From Allomuricauda sp. (GTDB lineage Bacteria > Bacteroidota > Bacteroidia > Flavobacteriales > Flavobacteriaceae), in contig JASBTQ010000032.1 of assembly GCA_030148335.1 (NCBI GenBank), positions 186,001 to 250,000 of the forward strand: a stretch of DNA of 64,000 bases, given 5' to 3'. A program made the position numbers and the translations under genes. The notes under the pieces are model-generated. The model worked only from the letters and a program-made list of their open reading frames with translations, made no database searches and had not been told where the DNA came from. Shown here piece by piece: positions 26,387 through 39,434 of this stretch. Within the stretch, counting starts at the first letter, position 1. Every line of letters starts with the position of its first letter.

Positions 26387-27601
26387 ATGAAACCAGTACT
26401 CAGTTTTTTGTTCTGTCTGATGGGCAGCATCTGTATGGCCCAAAACCTCAATGAAAGAGTGGTTCGCAATGATCCTTCTTCATATCGGGAACTGCCCAAT
26501 GTGCATGCAGGTGCCGGAAAAATGGGTTTTACCCAATTGATTGGACGAAATGATATGGCCACAAATTTCCTGTACCTACACTCTGGGGCCATTCAGCCCA
26601 AATCGGGCATTGGTCACCACTTCCACCATTCCATTGAAGAAATGTATGTTATTTTGGATGGAGAGGCTGAATTCACCATTAATGGAAGAACTTCTATAAT
26701 AAAAGGACCGGCCTTGGTTCCCTGTAAACTTGGAGATTCCCATGGCATTTATAATGCATCTGGAAAACCGCTCAAATGGCTGAATTTTGCCGTAAGTGAA
26801 GTCAAGTCACAAGGAGATGCATTTGATTTGGGGGATGATCTCGCCAAAACAAAAAAAGATGTTGTCCCGACATTCGTTTCTTCCCGATTGGACACGGATA
26901 AACTGAAACAAGACAACGATGTTTATAGTGGAAAAGGAGTTTTGTATGGAAGGATTTTTAGTCCAGAAGTTTTTAGAACGGATTGGAACTATGTGGATCA
27001 CTTGGTAATTCCACCCGGCAGTTCAACAGAAAAACACCAGTTGGAAGGTGTTGAAGAAGTATATTATGTCATCAACGGGAACGGATTGGTGACAGTTGGT
27101 TCCGAGACGGCCAAGATTCAAAAGGATGATTCGTTCCATGCTGGTTTGGGAGAAGAAATATCTTGGTCAAGTAGTGGAAATGAAAATCTTGAAATACTTG
27201 TAATTGGCATTGCGGCTTCAAAAGATAGGGGGCTGGCGATTGCCAAACCTTTGGAAACACCCAAGGCCATGGTCCTACAAATGGATTTTGTGGTGGAAAA
27301 GGAAAATGCAAAGGCTTTTGAAGAAATGTACTATTCCATCTACGTTCCTGCCATGGTTGTACAAGACGGGTATCTCAGTTCAAAATTACTTCGGCTTTTT
27401 CCAGATGATTTGGCCAAGGAAATACAGGCAGAGCCTACTCAGTTCAACTATCAGATCCAAATCTCCTTTGATACGGAGGAAAACCGCAGAAAGTGGGTAG
27501 CTAGTGATCAACACCAAATTGCTTGGCCAGCAGCTTCAGGACTTGCCAAGGAATTCAAATGGCGTGGATATGATGTTATGGGCGACGATGTGCAGCATTA
27601 G
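26387..27601 (+). CDS. Secreted bicupin protein
   Basis: A 404-residue protein with a signal peptide (about 1-19, SFLFCLMGSICMAQ) and two cupin domains. The first (about 55-145) has the full metal motif HHFHHSIEEMYVILDGEAEF and a later H (GDSHGIY). The second (about 200-280) has EKHQLEGVEEVYYVINGNG. The C-terminal 110 residues look like a ferredoxin-like dimeric domain (FVVEKENAKAFEEMYYSIYVPAM). Cupins in sugar-acid loci include isomerases, lactone-handling enzymes and dioxygenases; the reaction is not known. It is 26 bases after the PQQ dehydrogenase and converges on the cupin/SMP-30 gene, leaving 17 bases between stops. Confidence 0.8.
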   Translation: MKPVLSFLFCLMGSICMAQNLNERVVRNDPSSYRELPNVHAGAGKMGFTQLIGRNDMATNFLYLHSGAIQPKSGIGHHFHHSIEEMYVILDGEAEFTINGRTSIIKGPALVPCKLGDSHGIYNASGKPLKWLNFAVSEVKSQGDAFDLGDDLAKTKKDVVPTFVSSRLDTDKLKQDNDVYSGKGVLYGRIFSPEVFRTDWNYVDHLVIPPGSSTEKHQLEGVEEVYYVINGNGLVTVGSETAKIQKDDSFHAGLGEEISWSSSGNENLEILVIGIAASKDRGLAIAKPLETPKAMVLQMDFVVEKENAKAFEEMYYSIYVPAMVVQDGYLSSKLLRLFPDDLAKEIQAEPTQFNYQIQISFDTEENRRKWVASDQHQIAWPAASGLAKEFKWRGYDVMGDDVQH

Positions 27602-27618
27602 ACATTATCATCGACACT

Positions 27619-29550
27619 TTACAGATAATTGACATACCCTTTTCTATTGGTGCGAATCTTGTACACCTTATCATAACTGACCATGTAGAGCGTTTTCATA
27701 TCCTCATCCCCAAAACCCAAACTTACCGGAAATGATGGTAGATTGATGATGCCGACAAAAGAACCTTTGGAATCAAAAATCTGGACCCCAAAATAAGTGG
27801 CCACATAAATATTTCCCCTAGTGTCAATGGCCATCCCGTCCGCGCTGGAGGATTTTCCTTTGCGGTCCAAAACGTTGCCAGTCAAACGCAGTTCTGCAAA
27901 TTTCCGACCGTTTGAAATGGTACCGTCCTCGTTCACATCATAGGCCCAAACAAAATTATCCTTGGAACTGTTTACCGGATACCAAGATTCGTCATCGTAA
28001 CAATTATTGATGTAGAGCGTTTTCCCGTCGGGAGTCAATAAAATTCCATTGGGCATGGCAAATTCATTGGGTTCCACCAAGCGGGTCACCTTTTTTTCAG
28101 GGGAAATATAATAAACGGCCCTGCCCGGTTGGAATTTTTCCGTTTCCATCGTAAACTGGGGATCCGTGAAATAGATGCCGCCCTTGGTATCGGTGATAAT
28201 GTCGTTAGGGCCGTCTATGGACTTCCCATCATAAGAATCGACAACAACTTGAACAACTTTTCCGGATGTGGTCATTTCAACTATTCGGTGCCCAATCATG
28301 TCACAGACCAATAAATTGCCATTTTTATAGGGATACAATCCGTTCGCCTGCATTTTACCTTCCATAATATTTTGGTATGTTCCATTAGGTTCCAATGCCA
28401 CAATGGAACTCCTTTTGGGGTCGGCGTTCCAGTTTTGGTCGAAGTACATGTTGGAAAAATAGAGTTTTCCGTCCATCCACTTGGGGCCTTCACTAAAGGT
28501 CAGTTGCGGTTTTGTTTTGGAACCATCAATGACCAATTCTGGCCGTGCGTTCTTTGGTATGATTTCATGATATCTTTCGAGTGACGTTTGTTGCTTGGTC
28601 AGGTAATCTTCCCGAACGGGCCAAAAAATATCAAGGGCATCAAAGCCCAATTCACCTGCTACACCGGAATGTACCACGTTTCCTGGAACAAGGACTATAT
28701 CCTGAGGTTCCAACTCCATCTCTTGATCCAGAACGGTTTGCTTTAGGGTCCCTCTCAACAGAACAGTGATTTGCTCTTCCGGATGAATATGCGCTTTTGA
28801 TTTGGTATTGGGATCCGCAGAAATAAAACTTAGCTGCATGCCTCCTGCGGAAATCAATCTTGCATAGATTCCCTCAGCAAGCTGCGTAAACTGAATATCG
28901 TTAAGGTCATAAACCTTATTGGGCACAATGGTCGGTTCCTTATTGGTAATCCTTTCGTGATTTTCAGAAGAAATTCCAGAAACACCTAATTTTTCCAGAT
29001 AATCCAGCCTTTTTGGGCTATAAATTTCCATTAACTTGGCTCCGGTATCTCCAGCAACAATTTCACTTTGGCTTTCTTTTTCTTGATAAATAAAATCATT
29101 TCTCGGTGTGCCGCTATGGGTGCCATCCGGTTCTTCCCGTTCCCTTGCCATCATTTCATGCTTGTTGCCATTGCCAAACAACTCAATGGATCCCTCAGTC
29201 ACAATCAGAAATCTATCCGCAGGTAAGTTTTCTTTTGGGATGTTGGAATTGGGTTCCAGTTCCAATACACTGACCAGATTCCCATTTCCCCAGAAAATTT
29301 TGGATATGATGCCAGGATATAATTGCACACTTTCCAAATTTTGGAGATTTGTGGATGTTCCTACCTCCAAATTGGGCCTTATTTCTGTAGATGGCAATCC
29401 TGGCAGTTCTCTGACCTGGAGTCCGTATTGCTTTATTAATTCGTTATTTCGCTCCTCCCATTCCGGTTTGGAAGAGGAATTGCAACCACAGATTAAAATA
29501 AATAGAAATAACGTGGAAGCAACTTTAAGACTAAAAGAAATACCTTTCAT
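27619..29550 (-). CDS. Cupin/SMP-30 gluconolactonase-like lipoprotein
   Basis: A 643-residue lipoprotein (lipobox ILICGC, Cys near 23). The N-terminal part carries two cupin-like barrels (about 70-130 and 240-320, the second with KAHIHPEEQITVLLRG). The C-terminal 300 residues are an SMP-30/gluconolactonase propeller: FSEGPKWMDGKLYFSN, IDGPNDI, PNGILLTPDGKTLYIN and SADGMAIDTRGNIYVA, whose acidic residues bind the catalytic metal. It should hydrolyse the aldonolactone made by the PQQ dehydrogenase, in the periplasm. Fusion of cupins to the lactonase is unusual and is echoed by the separate bicupin next door. It is the last gene of a minus-strand esterase operon. Confidence 0.85.
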   Translation of the reverse strand: MKGISFSLKVASTLFLFILICGCNSSSKPEWEERNNELIKQYGLQVRELPGLPSTEIRPNLEVGTSTNLQNLESVQLYPGIISKIFWGNGNLVSVLELEPNSNIPKENLPADRFLIVTEGSIELFGNGNKHEMMAREREEPDGTHSGTPRNDFIYQEKESQSEIVAGDTGAKLMEIYSPKRLDYLEKLGVSGISSENHERITNKEPTIVPNKVYDLNDIQFTQLAEGIYARLISAGGMQLSFISADPNTKSKAHIHPEEQITVLLRGTLKQTVLDQEMELEPQDIVLVPGNVVHSGVAGELGFDALDIFWPVREDYLTKQQTSLERYHEIIPKNARPELVIDGSKTKPQLTFSEGPKWMDGKLYFSNMYFDQNWNADPKRSSIVALEPNGTYQNIMEGKMQANGLYPYKNGNLLVCDMIGHRIVEMTTSGKVVQVVVDSYDGKSIDGPNDIITDTKGGIYFTDPQFTMETEKFQPGRAVYYISPEKKVTRLVEPNEFAMPNGILLTPDGKTLYINNCYDDESWYPVNSSKDNFVWAYDVNEDGTISNGRKFAELRLTGNVLDRKGKSSSADGMAIDTRGNIYVATYFGVQIFDSKGSFVGIINLPSFPVSLGFGDEDMKTLYMVSYDKVYKIRTNRKGYVNYL

Positions 29551-29615
29551 ACTGTTTTAATTTTCAGTGTTCGTTTTCAACAATGACCGTTTTAATGAAT
29601 TTTTGTTTGGATTTA

Positions 29616-32393
<2,778 letters not shown>

Positions 32394-32496
32394 TCAGTTC
32401 CAAAAGTGCACTTGCAAATCTGCCAACGCCGTGGAAAATATGCCCACAGAAACCATATCTTCCAAAATTTGTAAGATCTTTTTCATTGGCATTTAA

Positions 32497-33684
32497 TCAA
32501 TCACGCCAAAGGTTGGGCAAGAACCTATAATATAAGAGGTGACGCCAGGTGGACCAGTCATGTCCACCGTTTCCACCTACATAATATTCGTGTTCTATAT
32601 CATGGTTGGTCAGCGCATCGCGCAGCCCCTGAACCCTTGCGTTGAAAAAACCTTCCGCTTCCTTGGTGCCCTGCCCCACAAAAAGATAATCTACCTTATT
32701 ATTTATTTCTGGGTCATTTAAAAACTGGGATAAAGTGGTTTCAGTAGTGGTGTCCCCAGCACTAAGAATACCAAAATTAGCAAAGAGATCTAGAGATCTA
32801 AAGCCAACGAACATACTATGGCGCCCACCCATGGACAGTCCCGATATTGCCCTTCCATCTGGGTTTTGGATGGTGCTGTAATTTTCATCCACCACGGGAA
32901 TGACGTGGTTTCTGAGCTCCTTTTCAAAAATGTCGAAAGTGAGTTCGGAATGCCGTGGATGGTTCCGGTGAATCACTTGGTTATTGGGGATGGCAATGAT
33001 CATGGGCTTGGCCTTGTTTTCTGCCAATAAGTTATCCATGATGAAATTAACCCTGCCATCATACACCCAATTGGAGGGCAGTTCACCACTTCCACCCAAT
33101 AAATAGAGTACGGGATATTTTTTATGGGAATCATAACCGGGCGATGTGTACACGTACAGTTCGCGTTCTCCTTTGGTGACATCCGAATGATAAATGTGAC
33201 GGGTAACGTTTCCGTGCGGGACGTTTTTTGCATCATAGTACGCTGGCCCATCGCCATGAACAATCAATTCACTGTAGGGAGGCATGGCCGTAAATGCCGC
33301 ATATGTATTGCTGGGGTCTGCCATTTGTACGCCGTCCACCCGAACATGGTAGGCATACATATCGGGAGGAAGCGGGCCAATGGTCAAGGTCCAAACACCC
33401 TCTTCGCCTTTTGTAAAAGGGATGGGTTCCCTTCCTTTTCCCTGAGCGGTATTGATGGCTCCGGGATTCAATTCCACTTTTTGTGCCTCTGGTGCTTTCA
33501 CCCGAAATGTAACGGTTTGGTCATCATGCACTTCAGGGGAATTTATCGGCGCACTAAAGGGTATAAGCCCTTCGGTATTCTCCTGTGGATTATAGTCCAG
33601 GTTCACATTGGCCTGCTGACCAAAACAGAGAGCTGATACAAATAGAAATGCCAAGGTGACATTAAACGAACTTGCAATTTTCAT
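32497..33684 (-). CDS. Secreted CE1-type (feruloyl esterase-like) esterase
   Basis: A 395-residue esterase with a signal peptide (about 1-23), an N-terminal Ig-like/CBM48-type domain (about 50-135, VTFRVKAPEAQKVEL) and a C-terminal alpha/beta hydrolase of the esterase D/CE1 type with YPVLYLLGGSGE (oxyanion region), nucleophile GLSMGG and GGHDWSTWRHLLY (His). It resembles the third domain of the neighbouring three-domain esterase and the gene at 33705. Family activities include feruloyl and acetyl xylan esterase; which ester is cut is not resolvable here. The three esterase genes are co-directional with short gaps, so they are probably one transcript. Confidence 0.88.
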   Translation of the reverse strand: MKIASSFNVTLAFLFVSALCFGQQANVNLDYNPQENTEGLIPFSAPINSPEVHDDQTVTFRVKAPEAQKVELNPGAINTAQGKGREPIPFTKGEEGVWTLTIGPLPPDMYAYHVRVDGVQMADPSNTYAAFTAMPPYSELIVHGDGPAYYDAKNVPHGNVTRHIYHSDVTKGERELYVYTSPGYDSHKKYPVLYLLGGSGELPSNWVYDGRVNFIMDNLLAENKAKPMIIAIPNNQVIHRNHPRHSELTFDIFEKELRNHVIPVVDENYSTIQNPDGRAISGLSMGGRHSMFVGFRSLDLFANFGILSAGDTTTETTLSQFLNDPEINNKVDYLFVGQGTKEAEGFFNARVQGLRDALTNHDIEHEYYVGGNGGHDWSTWRHLLYYRFLPNLWRD

Positions 33685-33704
33685 GGTACTTTCTTTAGCC
33701 TGAT

Positions 33705-35168
<1,464 letters not shown>

Positions 35169-37631
35169 ATGAAATGGTCATTTTATTTGATTTTCTTCTG
35201 CCTTCCGATTTCTTTTTTTGGGCAACAGTCCAATGATTTAAAACTGTGGTACGACGAACCCTCAGGGGATACGTGGGAAAATGCACTGCCCTTGGGCAAT
35301 GGTCGTTTGGGAGCCATGGTCTATGGCAATTTGGAGACTGAAATATTCCAGCTAAACGAACATACGGTTTGGAGCGGAAGTCCAAATAGAAACGACAATC
35401 CGAATGCACTTGAAGCCCTTCCCAAAGTCCGGGAACTCATTTTTAAGGGGGAATATAAAGCGGCAGAACAATTGGCCAACGACAAGATTATTACCAAAAA
35501 ATCGCACGGACAAATGTTTCAGCCCGTAGGAAATCTGGAACTGATCTTCCCCGACCATACGGAATACCAAGATTATTACAGGGAGTTGGATATCAGCAAT
35601 GCGGTCAGCAAAATATCCTACAAAGTCAATGGCATCACCTACACAAGGGAAGCTTTTGTGTCGTTGACTGATAGACTTTTGGTCATTCGCCTTACTGCCG
35701 ACCAGCCAGGCAACATTAGTTTTACAGCCAATCTTACCACTCCCCATGCCAAATCAAAAATAGAGACCAATCCAGGGAGCCAAATCTCTCTTTGGGGCAG
35801 AACAAGTGACCATGAAGGTGTTGAGGGCAAAGTGGAATTCAACGCCTTAATGGGACTAAAGGCCCAAAATGGAAGAACCAGTCAAACAGATACCTCAATT
35901 ACAGTGAAACATGCGGACGAAGCTATATTGATGGTTTCGATTGCCAGCAACTTCAATTCCTACCAAGATTTGAGCGGTGATGAAATGCAACGCGCAAGAG
36001 GTTTTTTGGATGCAGGTATTGATAAGGAATATGCCCTTTTAAAATCCGACCACATTAAAAAATACCAAGAACTGTTCAACAGGGTCGTTTTGGACTTTGG
36101 AAAAACAGAAGCTTCCAAACGGCCCACGGATGAACGTCTGGCCAATTTCAGGAATACGCAAGACCCATCATTTGTTGCATTATATTTTCAATACGGGAGA
36201 TATTTGCTCATCTCCTCATCCCAACCGGGAGGACAACCTGCAAACCTCCAAGGGATATGGAACCAAAGCATGAACCCCGCATGGGACAGTAAATACACCA
36301 TCAACATCAATGCGGAAATGAACTACTGGCCTGCGGAGCGGACCAATCTTTCCGAACTTCACGAACCCTTTCTCAAAATGGTCGAAGAACTCTCTGAAAC
36401 TGGTCGGGAAACGGCCAAGACCATGTACGGTGCACGAGGTTGGATGGCCCATCACAACACCGATATTTGGAGGATTACCGGACCCATAGATGGTGCCTTT
36501 TGGGGCATCTGGAACGGTGGGGGAGCATGGACCAGTCAGCATCTTTGGGAACACTATTTGTACACTGGGGATACCACTTTCTTAAAAACAGCCCTGCCTA
36601 TTTTAAAAGGAGCCGCTGAGTTTTATACAGATTTTCTGGTGCAGCATCCCAAGTATCCTTATTTGGTCATAGCCCCAGGAAATTCCCCCGAAAACGCCCC
36701 AGAGGCACATGAAGGGTCGTCCATAACCGCTGGGTCTACCATGGACAACCAATTGGTTTTAGATGTATTCAACACCTATATTCAGGCCACGGAAGTTTTG
36801 GGAAAAGAGAGTGCTTTCATCGACTCGCTAAAAGTATTGCGGAGCAAATTGCCCCCAATGCAGATTGGCAAACACAACCAATTGCAGGAATGGTTGGACG
36901 ATGTGGACTCACCAGAGGACAATCATCGCCATATTTCCCATTTGTACGGTCTTTTCCCCTCCAACCAGATTTCTCCATATCGCACACCCAAACTGTTTGC
37001 CGCCGCAAGGAACACTTTATTGCAGAGAGGGGATATTTCCACGGGATGGAGCATGGGCTGGAAAGTGAATTGGTGGGCTAAAATGCAGGACGGGAATCAC
37101 GCCTACAAGCTCATTAAAGACCAATTGACCCCGGTTGGGATCAATCAAGGTGGCGGGGGGACCTATAACAACTTGTTCGATGCCCATCCTCCATTCCAAA
37201 TCGATGGGAACTTTGGATGCACCGCTGGAATTGCTGAAATGCTATTACAAAGTTCGGATGGCGCGGTTCATTTGCTTCCGGCCGTTCCCGATGCACTCGA
37301 TACCGGATACATAGGCGGATTAAAGGCCAGAGGAGGGTTTGAAGTGGTAGCTATGGAATGGAAAAACAAGAAACTCGTGGCCGCTTCAATAAAATCAAAT
37401 TTAGGAGGCAATTTGAGACTAAGGGTTCCCAATGAAATTGAATATATCGGAACGGGAAAGTTAAAAATAGCACAAGGGGACAATCCGAATAAGTTTTTTG
37501 CTGTCAGTAAAGTGATAGACCCAATAATATCTGGGAATTCTTCCATTGAAGAATTAATTTTACCTAAAACGTTGCTATACGATATAGAAACGGAAAAAGG
37601 TAAGATGTATACTTTTAGCGTAAAGGAATAA
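35169..37631 (+). CDS. GH95-family alpha-L-fucosidase / alpha-L-galactosidase, secreted
   Basis: An 820-residue enzyme with a signal peptide (about 1-18) and the GH95 plan: N-terminal beta domain ([27 protein letters not shown]), an (alpha/alpha)6 barrel, and a C-terminal beta domain. Catalytic-site motifs are Asn 379/Asn 381 (NINAEMNYW), probable acid Glu 508 (SPENAPE) and Asp 679 ([11 protein letters not shown]). Family members invert alpha-L-fucosides or alpha-L-galactosides. The residue two before the first Asn is Thr 377, whereas as I recall characterised 1,2-fucosidases have His there and an L-galactose-active relative has Thr. The ATG at 35169 begins the signal; a TTG at 35118 is an alternative. 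It diverges from the esterase operon. Confidence 0.92.
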   Translation: MKWSFYLIFFCLPISFFGQQSNDLKLWYDEPSGDTWENALPLGNGRLGAMVYGNLETEIFQLNEHTVWSGSPNRNDNPNALEALPKVRELIFKGEYKAAEQLANDKIITKKSHGQMFQPVGNLELIFPDHTEYQDYYRELDISNAVSKISYKVNGITYTREAFVSLTDRLLVIRLTADQPGNISFTANLTTPHAKSKIETNPGSQISLWGRTSDHEGVEGKVEFNALMGLKAQNGRTSQTDTSITVKHADEAILMVSIASNFNSYQDLSGDEMQRARGFLDAGIDKEYALLKSDHIKKYQELFNRVVLDFGKTEASKRPTDERLANFRNTQDPSFVALYFQYGRYLLISSSQPGGQPANLQGIWNQSMNPAWDSKYTININAEMNYWPAERTNLSELHEPFLKMVEELSETGRETAKTMYGARGWMAHHNTDIWRITGPIDGAFWGIWNGGGAWTSQHLWEHYLYTGDTTFLKTALPILKGAAEFYTDFLVQHPKYPYLVIAPGNSPENAPEAHEGSSITAGSTMDNQLVLDVFNTYIQATEVLGKESAFIDSLKVLRSKLPPMQIGKHNQLQEWLDDVDSPEDNHRHISHLYGLFPSNQISPYRTPKLFAAARNTLLQRGDISTGWSMGWKVNWWAKMQDGNHAYKLIKDQLTPVGINQGGGGTYNNLFDAHPPFQIDGNFGCTAGIAEMLLQSSDGAVHLLPAVPDALDTGYIGGLKARGGFEVVAMEWKNKKLVAASIKSNLGGNLRLRVPNEIEYIGTGKLKIAQGDNPNKFFAVSKVIDPIISGNSSIEELILPKTLLYDIETEKGKMYTFSVKE

Positions 37632-37655
37632 AAGGGTACACTTCTGTTGACAAGC

Positions 37656-37676
37656 GCATTGGCATTTAACCAATGC
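37656..37676. terminator. Weak hairpin after GH95 gene
   Basis: GCATTGG and CCAATGC pair around a seven-base loop 25 bases after the GH95 stop. There is no T-run (TCAAAAAATATT follows), so termination efficiency is doubtful. Confidence 0.3.
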
Positions 37677-37798
37677 TCAAAAAATATTCATGTCTAAGTC
37701 CCCTAATCTTCTCCCAACTTTTGCGCATGAATTGGACGACACCAGAACCTATCTCTGAAAACCCCAGTAAATATAGGTTTTTGGTCTTATCAAAAATG

Positions 37799-37819
37799 TA
37801 TGCTCACCGAATAGGTGAC
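37799..37819. repeat. 21-nt hairpin element, copy B (identical copy at 7198-7218)
   Basis: Same 21 bases as copy A, core TCACC-GAATA-GGTGA. On the minus strand it lies 51 bases after the stop of the HipT-like gene and is followed by GCATACATTTTT, so in both places it sits at the 3' end of a minus-strand transcript and could act as a terminator. Confidence 0.6.
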
Positions 37820-37869
37820 TATTCACAAATGAAGGTGCCGGTTAAATAAGGATGTATTTAATTCAGGGC

Positions 37870-38808
37870 CTATTTGATTTGATTTGCCCTTTCCTCAATT
37901 AAAGTATTGAATTTCTTTTTTTGTACTTCTTTTAAAAAACTTTCATCAATTATGGAAGGCCATTTTTTTGCTCCACCTAAAATTCTGCCCCAAAGGTTTT
38001 CGATGGCTTTTTGAGGAATTCGTGCTTTGGTCATTGCCATATTGAAATCTGCTTTTGAAATCTGCCTTTTTTTACCGTTCAATGTCAAGGCCAATTCCTC
38101 AGGATCATCAGGCATCAATAATTGAGCTGAAATCATATCGTAAGCAGGGGCTAGGGAGTAAGATTTTTCATTCTTTGCAATAAGAGAAAAGTTTTTCAAA
38201 TGCATATCATTATTTCCAATCAAAAATGAAACAATGACCTGTTCGTAAAATCGTACTACATCAAACAATGGATTTTGTGAGTAAGCTATAATGGCCTTGG
38301 CAATCTGCTCGTAAGAACCTCTGTATTTGTGTTCTGTAAGACGTTCAGTGAATTGGCATGCATCTTCCATGGCAAATTTGTTACCCTTTGCATCCCGATC
38401 TATTCTTCTGGTCAGATAGGCCAAATGCCCATCTTTTAGTGGAATTAACAAAAAAGGTACCGTGTCAATGCCACATGTCTGTGCCAACAACATCGATAAT
38501 GCCTCCGTCTCCGGCATTTGAGGATATTCGGAGAAGGGCGGTTTTAAAATATATCTGCCATTTAATGCGCCAACAATGGTCAATCTGGAATTGTTTTCTT
38601 GGGTAAAGCCCAACGAAAGTTTGGGTTGAACCCCGGTTACAATGACACGTTGGGCCACGTTTTCTTTGGCCAGTTCTTCAATTTGTGAAAGTTCATAATC
38701 CAATTCAAATACTGGTGTGTCTTCTTGCCAAAAAGACTTTAGGCAATTTAGGTGATATAGTTCCTCTTCCGAGGAAAGTGGTTTTTGACAGGCTAGACAG
38801 TTGCTCAT
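37870..38808 (-). CDS. HipT-like serine/threonine kinase toxin (HipA C-terminal domain)
   Basis: A 312-residue HipA-fold kinase lacking the N-terminal subdomain, which is encoded separately upstream. The first 25 residues carry CxxC and HxxC (CLAC, HLNC), a possible zinc knuckle. Kinase features are the loop GVQPKLSLGF, ATP-site Lys in YILKPP, catalytic NNDMHLKNFS (Asp and Asn) and PAYDMI (metal-binding Asp). HipT toxins phosphorylate a tRNA synthetase and stop growth. Its ATG overlaps the stop of the HipS gene in an ATGA, so translation is coupled; an ATG at 38838 would add ten residues. It is the third gene of a HipBST-type operon. The target protein is not predictable. Confidence 0.88.
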   Translation of the reverse strand: MSNCLACQKPLSSEEELYHLNCLKSFWQEDTPVFELDYELSQIEELAKENVAQRVIVTGVQPKLSLGFTQENNSRLTIVGALNGRYILKPPFSEYPQMPETEALSMLLAQTCGIDTVPFLLIPLKDGHLAYLTRRIDRDAKGNKFAMEDACQFTERLTEHKYRGSYEQIAKAIIAYSQNPLFDVVRFYEQVIVSFLIGNNDMHLKNFSLIAKNEKSYSLAPAYDMISAQLLMPDDPEELALTLNGKKRQISKADFNMAMTKARIPQKAIENLWGRILGGAKKWPSIIDESFLKEVQKKKFNTLIEERANQIK

Positions 38809-39122
38809 TTTTCCAATACACTTATGTTGCCGATACAATCCTTACAAGTGGCCAATAAAAGCCCCATTCGGTCACGGGGATTTAGTTTCCAATTCTTATG
38901 TGCAATATCCAATAGCCAGCCTTCGGGTATCAATCCATCAAAAAAAGGAAACAAAAAATCTGAATGAAATGGTTTCTCTTGTAGGGGCAATGTCAGGGAT
39001 ACAGCAACGGGATTTTCTGATTTCAGATAGTTTTGGGAATAGTTAAAGTGATACCCTTCTTCATCCTCCATAAGGATTCCTCCCAAATTATTATTCACCC
39101 AAATTTCTCCTTGTCGCATCAC
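38805..39122 (-). CDS. HipS-like antitoxin (HipA N-terminal subdomain)
   Basis: A 105-residue stand-alone HipA N-terminal domain (Couple_hipA type): WVNNNLGGILMEDEEGYHFNYSQNYL, VSLTLPLQEKPFHSDFLFPFFDGLIPEG and LLATCKDCIGNISVLEK. In full-length HipA this part is fused to the kinase; in HipBST systems the free HipS protein is the main antitoxin of HipT. The gene overlaps the HipB gene upstream by about 30 bases and the HipT gene by four bases, so the three are a tightly coupled unit. ATGs at 39122 and 39119 are both possible. Confidence 0.88.
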   Translation of the reverse strand: MMRQGEIWVNNNLGGILMEDEEGYHFNYSQNYLKSENPVAVSLTLPLQEKPFHSDFLFPFFDGLIPEGWLLDIAHKNWKLNPRDRMGLLLATCKDCIGNISVLEK

Positions 39123-39333
39123 TTATAGGTGTCGGGGTTAACTCATGTCCAAAAAATAAAAGTACTTGGTTGATCTTATCCGTCATCAAGTTAGGTTTTC
39201 CTTGCTCCAATTCACGGACAAATCGAAGCCCGACTCCAGTGGTATCTGAAAGTTCAACTTGGGTCAAGCTGAGTGCTTTACGTCTTTTCCTGATAAATTG
39301 AGCTATGGGATTATTTCTATTCCAATCTTCCAT
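39091..39333 (-). CDS. HipB-like HTH antitoxin/autorepressor
   Basis: An 80-residue XRE-family DNA-binding protein. The HTH spans about residues 18-55 (LSLTQVELSDTTGVGLRFVRELEQGKPN), as in the Y4mF/HipB family. As first gene of the operon, with three matching palindromes directly upstream, it should repress its own transcription together with the HipS-HipT proteins. The nearest palindrome begins four bases before the start codon, so binding there would also block the promoter or ribosome. Confidence 0.9.
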   Translation of the reverse strand: MEDWNRNNPIAQFIRKRRKALSLTQVELSDTTGVGLRFVRELEQGKPNLMTDKINQVLLFFGHELTPTPISDATRRNLGE

Positions 39334-39336
39334 TGT

Positions 39337-39354
39337 TATACCTTATCGGGTGCA
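39337..39354. promoter_or_regulatory. HipB operator candidate O1 (degenerate)
   Basis: TATACCTTATCGGGTGCA matches the two stronger sites upstream in its left half and in GGGT, but the right arm ends GCA rather than ATA. It begins four bases upstream of the HipB start codon. Confidence 0.55.
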
Positions 39355-39376
39355 ATATAAGTAAAATAATTCAAAT

Positions 39377-39394
39377 TATACCTTTTAGGGTATA
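39377..39394. promoter_or_regulatory. HipB operator candidate O2
   Basis: TATACCTTTTAGGGTATA has TATACC and GGTATA arms with a six-base spacer, like HipB sites in general layout. It starts exactly 40 bases from O1 and 40 from O3. Confidence 0.7.
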
Positions 39395-39416
39395 ATAAAT
39401 ATTGTTTTATGATAAT

Positions 39417-39434
39417 TATACCTTAAAGGGTATA
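39417..39434. promoter_or_regulatory. HipB operator candidate O3
   Basis: TATACCTTAAAGGGTATA, arms TATACC and GGTATA. It is the farthest of three sites with starts at 39337, 39377 and 39417. Confidence 0.7.

Noticed and set aside
37656-37676. Strong terminator for GH95
   Set aside because: The stem is present but no T-run follows, so it is listed only as a weak hairpin.
39337-39434. CRISPR-like regular spacing
   Set aside because: Only three 18-base units, palindromic and directly before a HipB gene; spacers are AT-rich promoter sequence and no cas genes exist, so operators explain it.
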